Assembly: GCF_023856365.1 (NCBI RefSeq)
Contig: NC_064538.1
Location: 14,068,435 to 14,132,434 of the forward strand
Source: Brienomyrus brachyistius
Lineage: Eukaryota > Chordata > Actinopteri > Osteoglossiformes > Mormyridae
Length of the DNA stretch: 64,000 bases
Reading direction: 5' to 3'
The position numbers and the translations under genes are program-made. Positions 33,701-44,770 of the stretch are shown in pieces. Each line of letters starts with the position of its first letter. Position 1 is the first letter of the stretch. The notes under the pieces are model-generated. The model was not told the origin of the DNA. It searched no databases and saw only the letters and a program-made list of their open reading frames with translations.

Positions 33701-35344
33701 GCATGAGCGAAGATAATTGACTGAGATAAAAATATACTGGTTATGTATTATGTATTTTTATTGAATCTTTTATATACCTTTGCAAACAATTTACATTGAA
33801 TATGCATCAGAGCACATCTCAGAATAATATAATGTTGCTTTGTTAGTCCTATATTTCATTTGTTAATGTAGCAACAAAAATGTACCAACACACAGAAGAC
33901 TGGCTGGACTTGTTAAATGAGGCTGCTTTGAATACACACACAACCATGGAACGTTCCAGCACTGTGCCAAGACCGCATCCTGAAGACACTGTTGTGTAAA
34001 CCTTTAGCTGCCTGTTCAGTGTAACGCGCAGCATCTGCACGGGGCAGCGGGGGCGTGCGCTTCCCAGTGTCCCGCCGCATTCCTGGCCTTCTGTGCTTCA
34101 CGCCGCTTCGCACCAGCTACATGTTGCTCGGGGTGCCTGTAAGCTGCAAGGTCACTTGACCTACTTCTGCAATCCAAAGTGGCTCATTTATTTTCACAAT
34201 TCGACGTCGCGGCTTTCTGCTCCTCGCCTAGTATTTTGATTTAAGTCGGTGAGAGCATTCTGGGATACGGACTCGGCCGCTGCGTTTTAAATAGACTTTG
34301 CTTCGCAAATTTGATGCGCCTGTCATGATTGCTCTCAGATGTTCAAGCAGGGATTACAACTGTTTCTGTGAATATCTGGCTTCTTTCAGGGCCCTTTACT
34401 CAGTTTTGTCTTTCTGCAATGCACACAGTAGGATTAAATCCAACTGTCAGGCCCTGCATAATTTACACGTAATGATTTGTGAGCAAAGTGCATGTAAGAC
34501 TATCTGATAGGAAAGAAGTGGGACCGAGGGGGCCGTAAATTCATTCTGGATTCTGCCCTATAAACATTTCACAGCATCACCGACTACAGCAGCTATCCTG
34601 TACATCCCTAACCGCTCCTTCTGTTCTGGTCCTGGTCAATATCGTCTTGTTGCGCAATCTCCGATATTGCAGTGGCCACAGAACGGGGTCCCGACAAACA
34701 ACTAAGAGTGCAAGATTCCTGACTTAATGCTTTAAACGCTGTATTTGGAAACACTATATTTTATTACTTGTCCTAGAATTTGTCATTCCTATCTGTCCCT
34801 CAGCAATGTTATTGTCTCATGTCTTTACTTGTGAAAACCTCTTTTGGATAAAACTTAGATAATACTTTGTGATAGATTTAAGGCTGAAAACATACCATGC
34901 TGTTGAGGTTAACATATGCACACACATCCATATTTTAAGCTTAAATAACTCAAACACATGCTGTTGTCTGCTCATTTAATCCTAATTTACTTGCTGTTTC
35001 TTGGGTCACCTTGACGCCATAACATAGAGACCTCCAGGCATGCGGCATGATCCGGTGAGACGAACACCTTTGACCGTGCGAGAGGCTAAGCCCACAGTCC
35101 TGAATGAGCAAGAAATCTGTCAGCAACCCAGCCATGCCCCTCCCACACACTCAAAATGGAAGCTCAGCCTGAGCCAATGGCAGGATAATTAAAGAGAGGC
35201 TGTTCTCCAGAGACTCCTTTGGTATTCCAAGGCCTTCTGCTGTCTTATAACACAGCTCCAGTTATCATGTATGACTTTCTCGAATCTACTGGAACGTATC
35301 CATACCAATCAAGCTAAAGAAAAGGACATTTAACGACAAATAGT

Positions 35345-35490
35345 TTAATTACTTGCCCTGCAATGGGTTGGTGCCTCATCCTGAGATGTTCCCTGCCGTG
35401 CGCCTGTAGTGGGACACGCTCCAGACTCCTGCAACCCTGAATAGGATACACGGTTACAGAAAATGGATGGATGGATGGGTGGATAGCTCT
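35345..35490 (+). mobile_element. SINE 3'-tail fragment with (ATGG)n
   Basis: GCAATGGGTTGGTGCCTCAT, then CTCCAGACTCCTGCAACCCT, GAATAGGATACACGGTTACA and AAAATGGATGGATGG. This is the tail half of the same SINE family on the plus strand. Confidence 0.7.
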
Positions 35491-36079
35491 TCAATGGCCT
35501 CGCTGGTTGCCCCGCTTCACTCGTGCCAGCTCTGTTGTTAGCCGGTGTGGTGGCCCTGGCTCCTGCCCCAGCGACTTCATCTCCATGCTTTCTGCAGACA
35601 CAGTCTAGTGACAGCCTGCATAGTTTCACAATATGTTAAACTGTTTACTTAAACCGTGCCACGCCGCTAACAAGGCCGAGATGGCAAAGGAAACATTAAA
35701 CAGGTCCTTTGTCTCACATCTCGTGCTCTCTGGTGGCGATTCCACTGGCAGGCATCAATGCCCCGGCCAAGCTGGCAGATTGCTGAAGTAATTAGCCATG
35801 ATTTTACATTCCCTAGATCTGCTGTTGAATTCCTTTTGCACATACAGTACAGTAGGTTGCTGGGGAATTGGTGAAAAGTGAAGCCACATTTCCTTGCTCT
35901 GTTTTTATTTAGACATAAACACCTTTCTTACACCTAAATCGAGGTGTTTGGAAAGTTCTGGGTCAGCCGTTCTCAAAGCAACTGTTTTTATTTGCTTTTT
36001 CCCTCCATGTCAGCACAAACTGTACACTATTTGTGACTCTCCCACATGTTGGATAGTGGGTAAAGAAAAGGAACTTGGG

Positions 36080-36128
36080 GAGAAAGAGAGACAGAGAGAG
36101 AGAGGGAGAGAGAGGGAGAGAAAGAAAG
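36080..36128. repeat. Purine-rich GA microsatellite
   Basis: Imperfect GAGAGAGAGGGAGAGA repeats over about 50 bases. Not transcribed by any recognised gene. Confidence 0.8.
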
Positions 36129-38626
36129 CAGTTTTCAGAAATTGGGAACAGTACATCTTTTCTGAATTATGTGATGTTTTCAGCCCTACACATGCTCCAC
36201 GTCAAACATTTGGTCATGCTCTGTGCTTGGTGCAAAACTGTGACTTCTCCAGAGTGAGGAAGATGAGTTTGTCATGGTCCAAGGAAGGTCCCAGCTCTTA
36301 AGATTGCAAGAACAGCCCATGATACAGCAGGGGGGGTGAAGGTCAACAATACTTTTTACATCAAAAAATGTCACAGACTGTAAATAATCACCTTTGATCA
36401 GCAGTAAAATATTCTTTTCACTTAATATTCTTCTTTATGCATTTTTCTAATTCACACACATTTCACGTCTGCTTACTAGCGAATGTGCATGTGTGAGGTC
36501 GCATATAGAACATTCTTTGCGTAATTTTAATTTTTATGTTTTCAGGCAGTTTGAGGTCAGCATTCGATACACAGGCACTGAATTCAAATAAGACAAACAG
36601 GAAATCAATTAAATCGCACTGAGGCTGATTTTTATGTTGCGTTTTATACTATTGCTTGTAAAAGTTTTGAGGCAAAAATTTCGAGAGATTTGGAGGATGT
36701 ACATTCATTCCTTCGTCCAGACTTGGAAACCTCGTCCGTGATTTATGCTTTGCAGGAAAACTGCGCACTAGGGCCATAAATCAAAGGCACTTTATATAAA
36801 AGGAACCTGAAAAAAGAGGGCAGCATATGGTACTTTTCAGGGTATATATTAAATGATTTGACATCACCATAAGGAAATTTTTACTTACTCTAGGTCTTAA
36901 TTATTAGAAATAAGCTGCTTTTTAAATGTGAAATGTTCTTAAATTACTGTTTGTTAAACTACTTTTTGCCATGGAATAGTGTCTAAGAAAATGCCCTTAA
37001 ATCTATGAAATCATTTTGCTGTAAATCCGATATAGGTCAAAATATGTAGAGATAATTCTTATCGCAAGAGATATATGATTTGAGATCTGTGAGATATTCT
37101 CCCCCAGTGTGCTGCAAAATATCATTCCACAGGTGCAAGTTTCGTCAGATTGCCAAACTCCTAACATAGCTGTAATCTGCAGGTTCACTTTGCCTGCTCT
37201 TGCAAAAGTGTCAGCTTCTTGCCGGTGGTTTTGTCCTGCAGCGAGGATGACAGATTCAAGCGTCTCAGGCGAAGGTGGCTGGGCATGACGGGTGCGTGGG
37301 AGCTGAGGCAGCCCTTTCTGGTTGTCACTGGAATGTACCCCAGCTCGCCTCAGACAGCTTCTGCTTTTATTGTTTCGGACGTTTCTACGGCAGCCTGGAT
37401 TTGTGTGATCACTGCGGGCTTCGGTTCACAATCATTCACGAGGACGGGGAGAGGGAAAGAGACAAGGCGAGACCCGCAGAGTCAGCCTGCTTTTTAATGC
37501 TCTGTGAGGTCTGGGGCTCACAGGTCCCGGTGTCAGTTTGCGATGATTTATCCGACGGTAAGGCCTTAAATGCATTGGGGTTTTACCGTCTGTTTCACTG
37601 GCCCATTCCACACCAGGCTACGGTTACACGCCGTCGCTCGTTTGCCAAGAGGACGGCATTTGGCACAACAGCTGCAGCGCAGGGCAGCACCTCCAGGTCC
37701 TCCCTGAACTCTCCAACTTCCCTTATCGATGGCGGATGCTGATCTGAGTGGAGTTCTGGGGCAGTTCGCTCCACCTTCGCTCAGGATCCCCACAGCAGCT
37801 GGCAGCAGCGTTTCCGTCTGGTCAGCTGTAAGCTGCGCACTGTGGACGTGTCCTGATTTAAGGCAGCACGGTTATGCTGTGGACGATGGAAGCCACCTGT
37901 GCCCAGACGGGCGCAAAGTCGAGCCCTATGATGCACTGGAGAGTTAGAAAAACATTCTGTGGATCAAAGGGCACAGACAAGGGCCTGGTACCGATTCGCT
38001 GTCCTCTCCTTTCACCTGTGACTCTCAGTCTGGGTGGACAGCTGGCTCTTAGATCCAAGCTGTTTTTAAGGCTGGTTGAAGACAGCAGATTGGCATCGGA
38101 CTCCCGAGACAGTAACAGATAACACTAAAGATAATCAAAAAATGCCGACTGTAATTTATGCTACAAAACAAATGGATGCATATATTTTATTCATCACGGA
38201 TAACAAAGATAATATTTGTCGCACTGGCTAATATCAAACTTTTGTAGCTGGTATATTCTATCTAGTACATTTAAGTATTAAACTTAAATGAGCGGGCACT
38301 GGTTTGGATCTAAATCTGATCTGCATGCAAATCGAAAGTGACAAATGCAAAGTAATTAGTGGCTCATGTTTTCTGTTAAAGCTCCCCTTACCCTACCCCC
38401 CACCCCCAAAATACGAAGCAATAACTAATGGACCCAAGTTAATTATGGATTATGAGCAGACGACTGGTGGTTTAACTCTGTTTCAGATCTGAGCATTTTG
38501 GCAGGAAGCTTCACAGCCTGATATGAATAAGAATGATTGTAACACTCATACGAATCATCACATGAACAATTTGTACTTCCTGCAGCAGAATTTCGTTTTG
38601 GAGAAAAGAATCATTTGGGGAATGAT

Positions 38627-39000
38627 TGCTTGGCACAGTGGCTCACTGGGTAACACTGTCACCTCATGCTTCCAGAGATGATGTTTGAATCCCATCCACA
38701 CTCTGTCATGTGGAAGTTGCCTTCTCTCCCCATATCATCTGGGTTTCCTGCAGGTACACCACATTATTACAACAAGGCATGCATATAAGTCCAGTCCTGG
38801 AAGGCCAGTCTGCAACACAGATACACATTATTCAGCTCACCAGCTAATTACCAGGTTTACTAGGTGTGTTTGAGCAGGGAAATCTACAATCTGTGGCCCT
38901 CCAAGATCGGAACTGGGGAAGCCTGTTATAAGCTAATCAGTGTCTCTAAATTGCAGATAGAGTGTTACTTGTTTGTGTATGTGTGTGGATTAGGTTTAGA
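38627..39000 (+). mobile_element. Diverged SINE split by a later inverted-repeat insertion
   Basis: The head CAGTGGCTCACTGGGTAACA CTGTCACCTC and GTTTGAATCCCATCCA resemble the tRNA-like promoter of the SINE. The core follows at TCTCCCCATATCATCTGGGTTTCC. The family's expected continuation (CTAATCAGTGTCTCTAAATTG) resumes only at 38933, after the inverted-repeat element at 38790-38935. This gives a nested order of insertion. Confidence 0.65.
38790..38935. mobile_element. Inverted-repeat element nested in a SINE
   Basis: GTCCAGTCCTGGAAGGCCAG at the left and GGCCCTCCAAGATCGGAACT at the right are diverged reverse complements. The inner words (TAATTACCAGGTTTACTAGG, TGTGTTTGAGCAGGGAAATCT) match the element at 15731-15906. 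Its insertion separates two halves of a SINE. Confidence 0.65.
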
Positions 39001-40311
39001 TTGGTGTGGATTAGAGAAGCCCAAGTGACTAGAGGGACCAGCGAACTGCACCCGACGCCCAAACTTCAGCTGGTACCATAGCTCCCAGATGGGCTAAGGA
39101 AATGATCTCCCTTCACCACAGGACGACTCCATAATATGGCCTTGGAGTCCTTTCTCTGAGTCCCGCGCTGGCAAGAATCTCATCGATTCATACGTGATGG
39201 GACTGCGGCGAGCTGGGCGTTCCGTGGTTCATGAGCCGTGCAGCCCGTGCTCACCAGGTAAGTGCGAATAGCTCTGCTGTGCATGCGGGCCCCATGTTTG
39301 CAATTATCCACATTACTGAAGGCTTGGCAGAGGTTCTACATTTATGGGGTAACTCTACAGCTATGTCTCTCTGTAGCTGAGCTGCATGTCTTTCTTTTCA
39401 GTCACAGTGTGTGTAAACGGGAATCTCTATTTTTCCATGGTAGACACAGAGAGATGCTGCTCCCTGTGAGCTACAGTAAGGTGCATGTTCATTTGCAGTT
39501 GGTTTTTATCTATGCAGAAATCATGAGTGATAATTAGAAATCTGTCTATACCTCTGATATTAGTGCAGGTGTGTAGTGCTGTTACCTTTTTACTGGCTTC
39601 TCCTGTGATGTTGGAGCAGGTGGATTTAAAAGGAAAATACAGATTTAAAAATATGAAACCTATAGGTTATAAAATATAAAACGTATAGTTACTCCCTATT
39701 AATACAGTCAGCCCTCTGTACCCATGGCTTCTGCATCCGTGGATTTAGCCAAACATGGATCAAAAATATATTTAAAAAATAATAATAATAAAATGTAGAA
39801 AGTTCCAAAACTTAAATGTGAATTTACTGCATGCTGAACACTACGCTGATATCATGTGAAAGAAGCAAGAGAATGAATTTATATTTTCCCTATTTGTATT
39901 TTCTTTATGCACTATTTTAAATATTTTGTGCTTTATTCTATGCATTTCTCTACTAACTACTAACTAATTTCCTTGTTTATTCCCTAAGCAGTACAATATA
40001 AATACACAGCATTTACATTGTATTCAGTATTATAAGTTATCTAGAGATGATTTAAAGTATACAGGAGGATTTGTGTACTGTAGGTTAAATGCAAATACTA
40101 TGCCAGTTTATAAAAAGGACTTGAGCATCTGCAGATTTTGGCATCTGAGGGGGGGTTGGAACCAATCGGCCATACATACTGAAGGTCGACAGGAAAGGTT
40201 AATTCATACTGTTCCTCAAAAACTTCAACTTAAAACAGAAGAAGATTTTTTGATCAAATCCATAATTTCATATTAATGTTCGAAGGGAAAAGATACAATA
40301 CAATAAGGTAA

Positions 40312-40600
40312 TTAGAATGTGTGGCACTGTAGCCTGACATCTGCAGTACAGGGCTTTGAATGCCACCTCTGCTTGGTGCTTGTGGATATTACATGCCTTC
40401 CCTGTGTGTGGCGTGTGGGCTGATCTGTCCTGCAGTCCATGTCCATGCAGGTCTGCAGAGTGGTGTCTGAGACAGAGTGTGTGCTTCGTGTTGGACTGGC
40501 ATCCCGTGCAGGGTGCAGCCCTGACTTGCTCCTGATGCCGTCTCAGACAGGCTTCAGGCTCTCGCGCCTCTGCACTGGGCAGGATGGTTGGAACATGCAT
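40312..40600 (+). mobile_element. Old, diverged SINE copy
   Basis: GTGGCACTGTAGCCTGACAT and GGGCTTTGAATGCCA look like a decayed A/B-box head. TGCATGTTCTCCCC-like words are replaced by ACATGCCTTCCCTGTGTG, and GACTGGCATCCCGTGCAGGG is the family tail motif. It abuts the LTR retrotransposon by about 130 bases. Confidence 0.5.
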
Positions 40601-40726
40601 GCACTAAGTACATCATTCTTTGCAGAAAACAATCACAGGGATTACAAGGTAATAATGCACAGTTTCTTCTTTCATTAGCAAGGTGCAGCCAAGCTTAATA
40701 AGACATATACAGTAGAGGCAATATTA

Positions 40727-40731
40727 GCAAC
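40727..40731. repeat. Target-site duplication GCAAC, left copy
   Basis: GCAAC directly precedes the TG that opens the left LTR. The same five bases follow the CA of the right LTR at 45562-45566. Five-base duplications are usual for Gypsy-class insertions. Confidence 0.92.
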
Positions 40732-41522
40732 TGTGAAAGGTTGCGGAGCGGACGCTGTTTAGTGGGAGTGGATTTGGCCAAAAAAATCAGGGTCAGCGTG
40801 AGAATAAGAAAAATAGTTTTAATTTTTAGGGGAAAAAAGAATCACACAATAAGGATCCATTGTCCCAATTCCTAAAGATTAAAAACAACGGTCAAAAACT
40901 TCCTAATTACAGCAAGGTTGGGTAATCTCTTAAATGCAGAGAACAAAATCACCCCATTCCCAGAGCCTCTGTGCTCATACACCAAAAAAAAAGACTTTTT
41001 CCCCCACGACTAAACAGCAAACATATATCCGGCGGCCAGCACCATTTACAAACAACGGGGAACACATAACAATCAATTAACTCCTAAACAAACAAAGAGA
41101 CTCTGAGACACCCGCCCAACTTCTCAACTCTGCAAGTAAACAGATTTCCTTAATGGATGAAAACCCAATCCATCCCTATGTCACCTGAGAAAGGACAATA
41201 CAGAGGTGGCTTGATCAGGGCCTCCTCTGTCTCCCCCCCTGGCCATAACCCACACGGGCTAGGCCAATTAGGCCCGGAACCAAAGAAATATTCCCTCGTT
41301 TCTGCCCGGCACCCTTTAGCTGCTGGCCAGAGCAAACAACCCAAAGACCAAACAATCGACACGGATGGCACTCCCCTCGTGCACAAATACCCCCTTGCGC
41401 TCAGGTTTGCGCCCCTACCTAAGCACAATAAACAGGTATGTATATGCACGAAAGTCTGTGTGTGCCTCCTGTATCGGTCTCCTCAAAGGGCTTCCCTGTG
41501 CGGTCGCTCCATGACCGTCACA
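40732..41522 (-). repeat. 3' LTR (left in window)
   Basis: 791 bp, TG...CA, apparently identical to 44771-45561. On the minus strand it is the downstream LTR. It includes an A-rich tract and AATAAA-like words. The open frames inside it (for example the 99-codon frame at 41150-41449) occur identically in both LTRs and look like chance. Confidence 0.95.
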
Positions 41523-41541
41523 CACCCCCCCACCTCTGGTC
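41523..41541 (-). promoter_or_regulatory. Polypurine tract
   Basis: On the minus strand GACCAGAGGTGGGGGGGTG ends directly at the TG of the 3' LTR. A G-rich purine run here is the expected primer for plus-strand synthesis. Confidence 0.85.
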
Positions 41542-44500
41542 TCACGCTGGCAGGCGGGAGAGGAAGTCAGCCGTAGCATTGCTCCGCCCCGGGATGTAGT
41601 TGATGGTGAAGCGATACGGCTGCATGGACAGGTACCAGCGGGTAATCCGTGCATTGGAGTCCCGCATGCGGTCCATCCATTGCAGCGGCCGATGATCTGT
41701 CTCCAGGAGGAACTCGCGGCCCAGGAGGTAGTATCTGAAGGTGTCAAGGGCCCATTTCACCGCCAGGCACTCCTTCTCGACTGTTGAGTATCGCACCTCC
41801 CTCGGATACAGTTTACGGCTGATGTACGCCACTGGATGCCTCTGGTCTGGTTCACCCTGGAGAAGCACTGCACCTATACCTGTATCAGAAGCATCAGTCT
41901 GCAACACAAATTGTTCTTTAAAATTAGGACAATACAATACCGGCTCATCACACAGCGCATGCTGTATGTCCTCAAAAGCGTTCCTGGCATCTTCAGACCA
42001 CTGCACCTGGACTGGACAATTCTTACGTGTCAACTCTATAAGGGCAGCTGCCCTAACAGAAAAATTGGGCACAAATCTTCTATACCATCCAGCCATGCCC
42101 AGAAACGACCGCACTTGAGTCTTAGTCTGTGGAAAGGGGCACCTCTGAATAGCCTCAAGCTTCTGCACCTGTGGCTTGATGATCCCCCCACCAATCACAT
42201 AGCCCAGGTACTCGGCCTCCCTCTTGGCAATGGCACACTTAGCAGGGTTGATGGTAAGACCTGCAGCTGCAATCCTGCCCAAAACATCCTTCACATGGTG
42301 GACATGATCTTCCCACGATGCACTGTACACGATGATGTCATCGAGATACGCCGCCGCGTAGCCATTTGTGCCGGCCAACACCTGGTCCATTAATCTCTGA
42401 AAGGTTGCGGGAGCTCCATGCAACCCAAATGGCATTTTAGAAAAATGGAAGAGACCCCAGGGGGTCCGAAAAGCAGTTAGTTTCTTGGAAGGGTCACTAA
42501 GGGGTACCTGCCAATAACCTTTCGCAAGGTCCAAGGTGGTTACCCAATTGGCATGTCCTAGAGAGTCAATGAGGTCATCAATTCTAGGAGTGGGATATGA
42601 ATCAAATTTAGAAACCGAATTTAGATACCTGAAGTCAACGCAAAACCGGAGGGTCCCATCTTTCTTGGGTACCAACACTATCGGACTACACCACTCACTC
42701 TTCGATCTTTCAATGATGCCCATGGCCAGCATCTGGTCAACCTCCTTCCTCAATCCAGCAAGGAGCCGTTCAGGGATGCGGTAGCTCATGCGTCGAGGTA
42801 CGGCGCTCTCACATAGGGTGATATGGTGAGTTACTAGCGTGGTATGCCCTGGCTGCTCCTTGAACAGGCCCAGGCCACAAAGACCGTTGATGTCACTTTG
42901 CTGAGCCGGGGAGAGATGGCTGAGGTCAAGGGTGCCCCCCGTTGGTAAAGGTAGGTACTGCTCCTCCACCTCATCCTCCTCTGGCACTCGTCGGATCAAA
43001 AGTACCTCAGCACCTGAACCTGGTCGTTCCCGCCACTCTTTCAGGAGGTTGATGTGCAAGACCCGTCTGGGGTGCTTTTGCCCTGGCTTAGCAACCTCAT
43101 AGGTTGTAGACCCCAGCTTCCGAGTGACCTCAAAAGGGCCTTGCCATTTCGCCAACAATTTGCTGGAGTCACTTGGCAACATCACCTGATATGGCAGGTT
43201 ATCCACCACCCCAACCTCCAGTAAGTAAGTCTGTCTAAAAACCTGCACATACACCCTGGCAGTTGGATGCATTCTCTCTTCCCCATGAACACACTTCAAT
43301 TGGGTCATCACAGAGTAGTTCCTTAACTGGATTGGGACCAAATCAGAAGACACTAAAGACTGCATACTACCAGTATCGACCAGTGCCTTAACCTCCCGCC
43401 CATTCAGGACTACAACATGACAATGGAGAGCTACAGGCTTCTTAGGGGAACTAAGCCCAGGCACGGTACATATACAAGATTGGTTGGCTGGATTATTTGG
43501 ACATTTTGGTTTTATATGACCCTCCTGCCCACACTGATAACACACCAAAGGTTTAGAGCCACTAGTCCTCAATACAGGGCTCTGTTTGACCGGACCACCC
43601 CTATCAGCCACAGACTTACCCCCACTGCTGATCTTCATCAAAGGCGGAGACAGCCGGGTGGCCCTATTGGAGATGGACCTGTTGGAATCTCTGTCCCGTC
43701 TCCACCGAGCACATGACCAAGACTGGGCCTTCCGTCGGGCAGCCACAAAGACATCTGCCAGCGCAGCAGCATCAGAAGCAGATGCAGGGTTACGCTCCCT
43801 AATCCACACCTGGAGTTCTGGAGAGACCAAACGCAGGAACTGTTCTAAAATGATAGTCTCTCCAATCTCCTCTTTGGTGTGGTGTTGTGGTTGGACCCAT
43901 CTCTGGTACAGGTCCCGCAGCCGGACATACAGCTCCTTTGGGGTCTCTTCTTCGCCCACCTCTGCTCCACGGAACTGCAGTCGGTAAGTCTCCTGGTTGA
44001 TATCATATTTTGCCAAGATAGCCTCCTTCAATAGTGCATAACTAAGGGCGTCATCCTGGTCCATACTGACATAAGCAGCCCTAGCCTTGCCCGTCAGGAG
44101 GGGCGCCAGTCTAACTGCCCAGTCAGTTGTTGGCCACTGACACGCCACCGCGATTCGCTCAAACGTCACTAAATAATGTTCTACATCATCAGTCTCACCC
44201 AATCGTTGCAGTCTAGGTTCCCTCTCTATCTGAGTTCTAATTTGGCTACTCGTCTGAGGTGCACTAACCAATGGTGCTGGATGACGTCCCATGGCTGACG
44301 TTCTCTCTGGTGGCTCACGTCCACCAGCAGCATTAGCAGCAACCCCAGGATCTGGTGCGGTTCTGACGTGTACCTCCCGCTGTAGGAGGCTAAACTGATG
44401 TTGCAACGTCTTCCACCGGGTCTCCTGACGTGCTGCTTCTTGTTCCCACTGAACATCTCGTGCCTGCTGCCATACCATATGGCTACGGAGCATATCCTGC

Positions 44501-44634
44501 AGCTGCTGAAGAGAGGAATCTTCAGCCACGCTAGCCATCACAGGCTCAATACCATCCTCCTCTTCCCCTCCAATGGCCATGGTCTCCTGCGGGCCAGATT
44601 TCTTCTCTGTGGAGGCACCTTTCTTTGGCGCCAT
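41542..44634 (-). CDS. Gag-pol polyprotein of the LTR element (no integrase core)
   Basis: A single frame of 1030 residues from the Met of MAPKKGASTEKK. An in-frame Met at 44730 exists, but the stretch between encodes a low-complexity Phe run over an A-tract, so I prefer the later start. Order, with approximate residues: gag-like region 1-360 with a retrotransposon-gag motif, CCHC zinc knuckle CYQCGQEGHIKPKCP at 364-378, protease with ALVDTGS near 415-421, a GPY/F-like integrase tail (WQGPFEVTRKLGSTTYEV) near 495-512, reverse transcriptase about 600-800 with FCVDFRYLN and AYLDDIIVYS, and RNase H about 905-1030 starting near LQTDASDTGIGAVLLQ. The stop abuts the polypurine tract. There is no frameshift or internal stop. 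The integrase HHCC and DDE segments are missing between protease and GPY/F, which looks like an in-frame deletion. Confidence 0.9.
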   Translation of the reverse strand: MAPKKGASTEKKSGPQETMAIGGEEEDGIEPVMASVAEDSSLQQLQDMLRSHMVWQQARDVQWEQEAARQETRWKTLQHQFSLLQREVHVRTAPDPGVAANAAGGREPPERTSAMGRHPAPLVSAPQTSSQIRTQIEREPRLQRLGETDDVEHYLVTFERIAVACQWPTTDWAVRLAPLLTGKARAAYVSMDQDDALSYALLKEAILAKYDINQETYRLQFRGAEVGEEETPKELYVRLRDLYQRWVQPQHHTKEEIGETIILEQFLRLVSPELQVWIRERNPASASDAAALADVFVAARRKAQSWSCARWRRDRDSNRSISNRATRLSPPLMKISSGGKSVADRGGPVKQSPVLRTSGSKPLVCYQCGQEGHIKPKCPNNPANQSCICTVPGLSSPKKPVALHCHVVVLNGREVKALVDTGSMQSLVSSDLVPIQLRNYSVMTQLKCVHGEERMHPTARVYVQVFRQTYLLEVGVVDNLPYQVMLPSDSSKLLAKWQGPFEVTRKLGSTTYEVAKPGQKHPRRVLHINLLKEWRERPGSGAEVLLIRRVPEEDEVEEQYLPLPTGGTLDLSHLSPAQQSDINGLCGLGLFKEQPGHTTLVTHHITLCESAVPRRMSYRIPERLLAGLRKEVDQMLAMGIIERSKSEWCSPIVLVPKKDGTLRFCVDFRYLNSVSKFDSYPTPRIDDLIDSLGHANWVTTLDLAKGYWQVPLSDPSKKLTAFRTPWGLFHFSKMPFGLHGAPATFQRLMDQVLAGTNGYAAAYLDDIIVYSASWEDHVHHVKDVLGRIAAAGLTINPAKCAIAKREAEYLGYVIGGGIIKPQVQKLEAIQRCPFPQTKTQVRSFLGMAGWYRRFVPNFSVRAAALIELTRKNCPVQVQWSEDARNAFEDIQHALCDEPVLYCPNFKEQFVLQTDASDTGIGAVLLQGEPDQRHPVAYISRKLYPREVRYSTVEKECLAVKWALDTFRYYLLGREFLLETDHRPLQWMDRMRDSNARITRWYLSMQPYRFTINYIPGRSNATADFLSRLPA

Positions 44635-44752
44635 CGCCTCCACCCCAGAAGGCCAATCGATGACAGCGCAGGAAAAAAAAAAAAAAAATACAGCAGAAAA
44701 TACTGATGCAAAAAAAAAAAGAAAACTCACTCACTACTGCCTCCTCATGGCA

Positions 44753-44770
44753 TCCCACTTCTGACACCAG
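44753..44770 (-). promoter_or_regulatory. Primer binding site, tRNA-Leu type
   Basis: Minus strand TGGTGTCAGAAGTGGGAT lies immediately after the 5' LTR. It is complementary to the 3' end of a vertebrate tRNA-Leu (ATCCCACTTCTGACACCA, from memory). Confidence 0.88.

Larger units (their letters stand above)
30228..40731. other. Intergenic region with scattered diverged SINEs
   Basis: About 10.5 kb with no convincing gene. Recognised pieces are listed separately: SINE-derived segments at 30692-30780, 35345-35490, 38627-39000 and 40312-40600, an inverted-repeat element at 38790-38935 and a GA-rich run at 36080-36128. The open frames here are short, overlap on both strands and show no family motif. 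Conserved non-coding elements of wnt5a would be expected in such a region, but I cannot detect them without alignment. Confidence 0.55.

Noticed and set aside
37219..37947. Overlapping plus-strand frames of 92, 155 and 72 codons as a gene
   Set aside because: They overlap in different frames, have no domain I recognise and no clear exon boundaries. They are probably chance frames in GC-richer DNA.
41150..41449. 99-codon minus-strand and 139-codon plus-strand frames within or near the left LTR
   Set aside because: They recur identically in the right LTR where they lie inside it, have no protein family pattern and reflect LTR sequence only.
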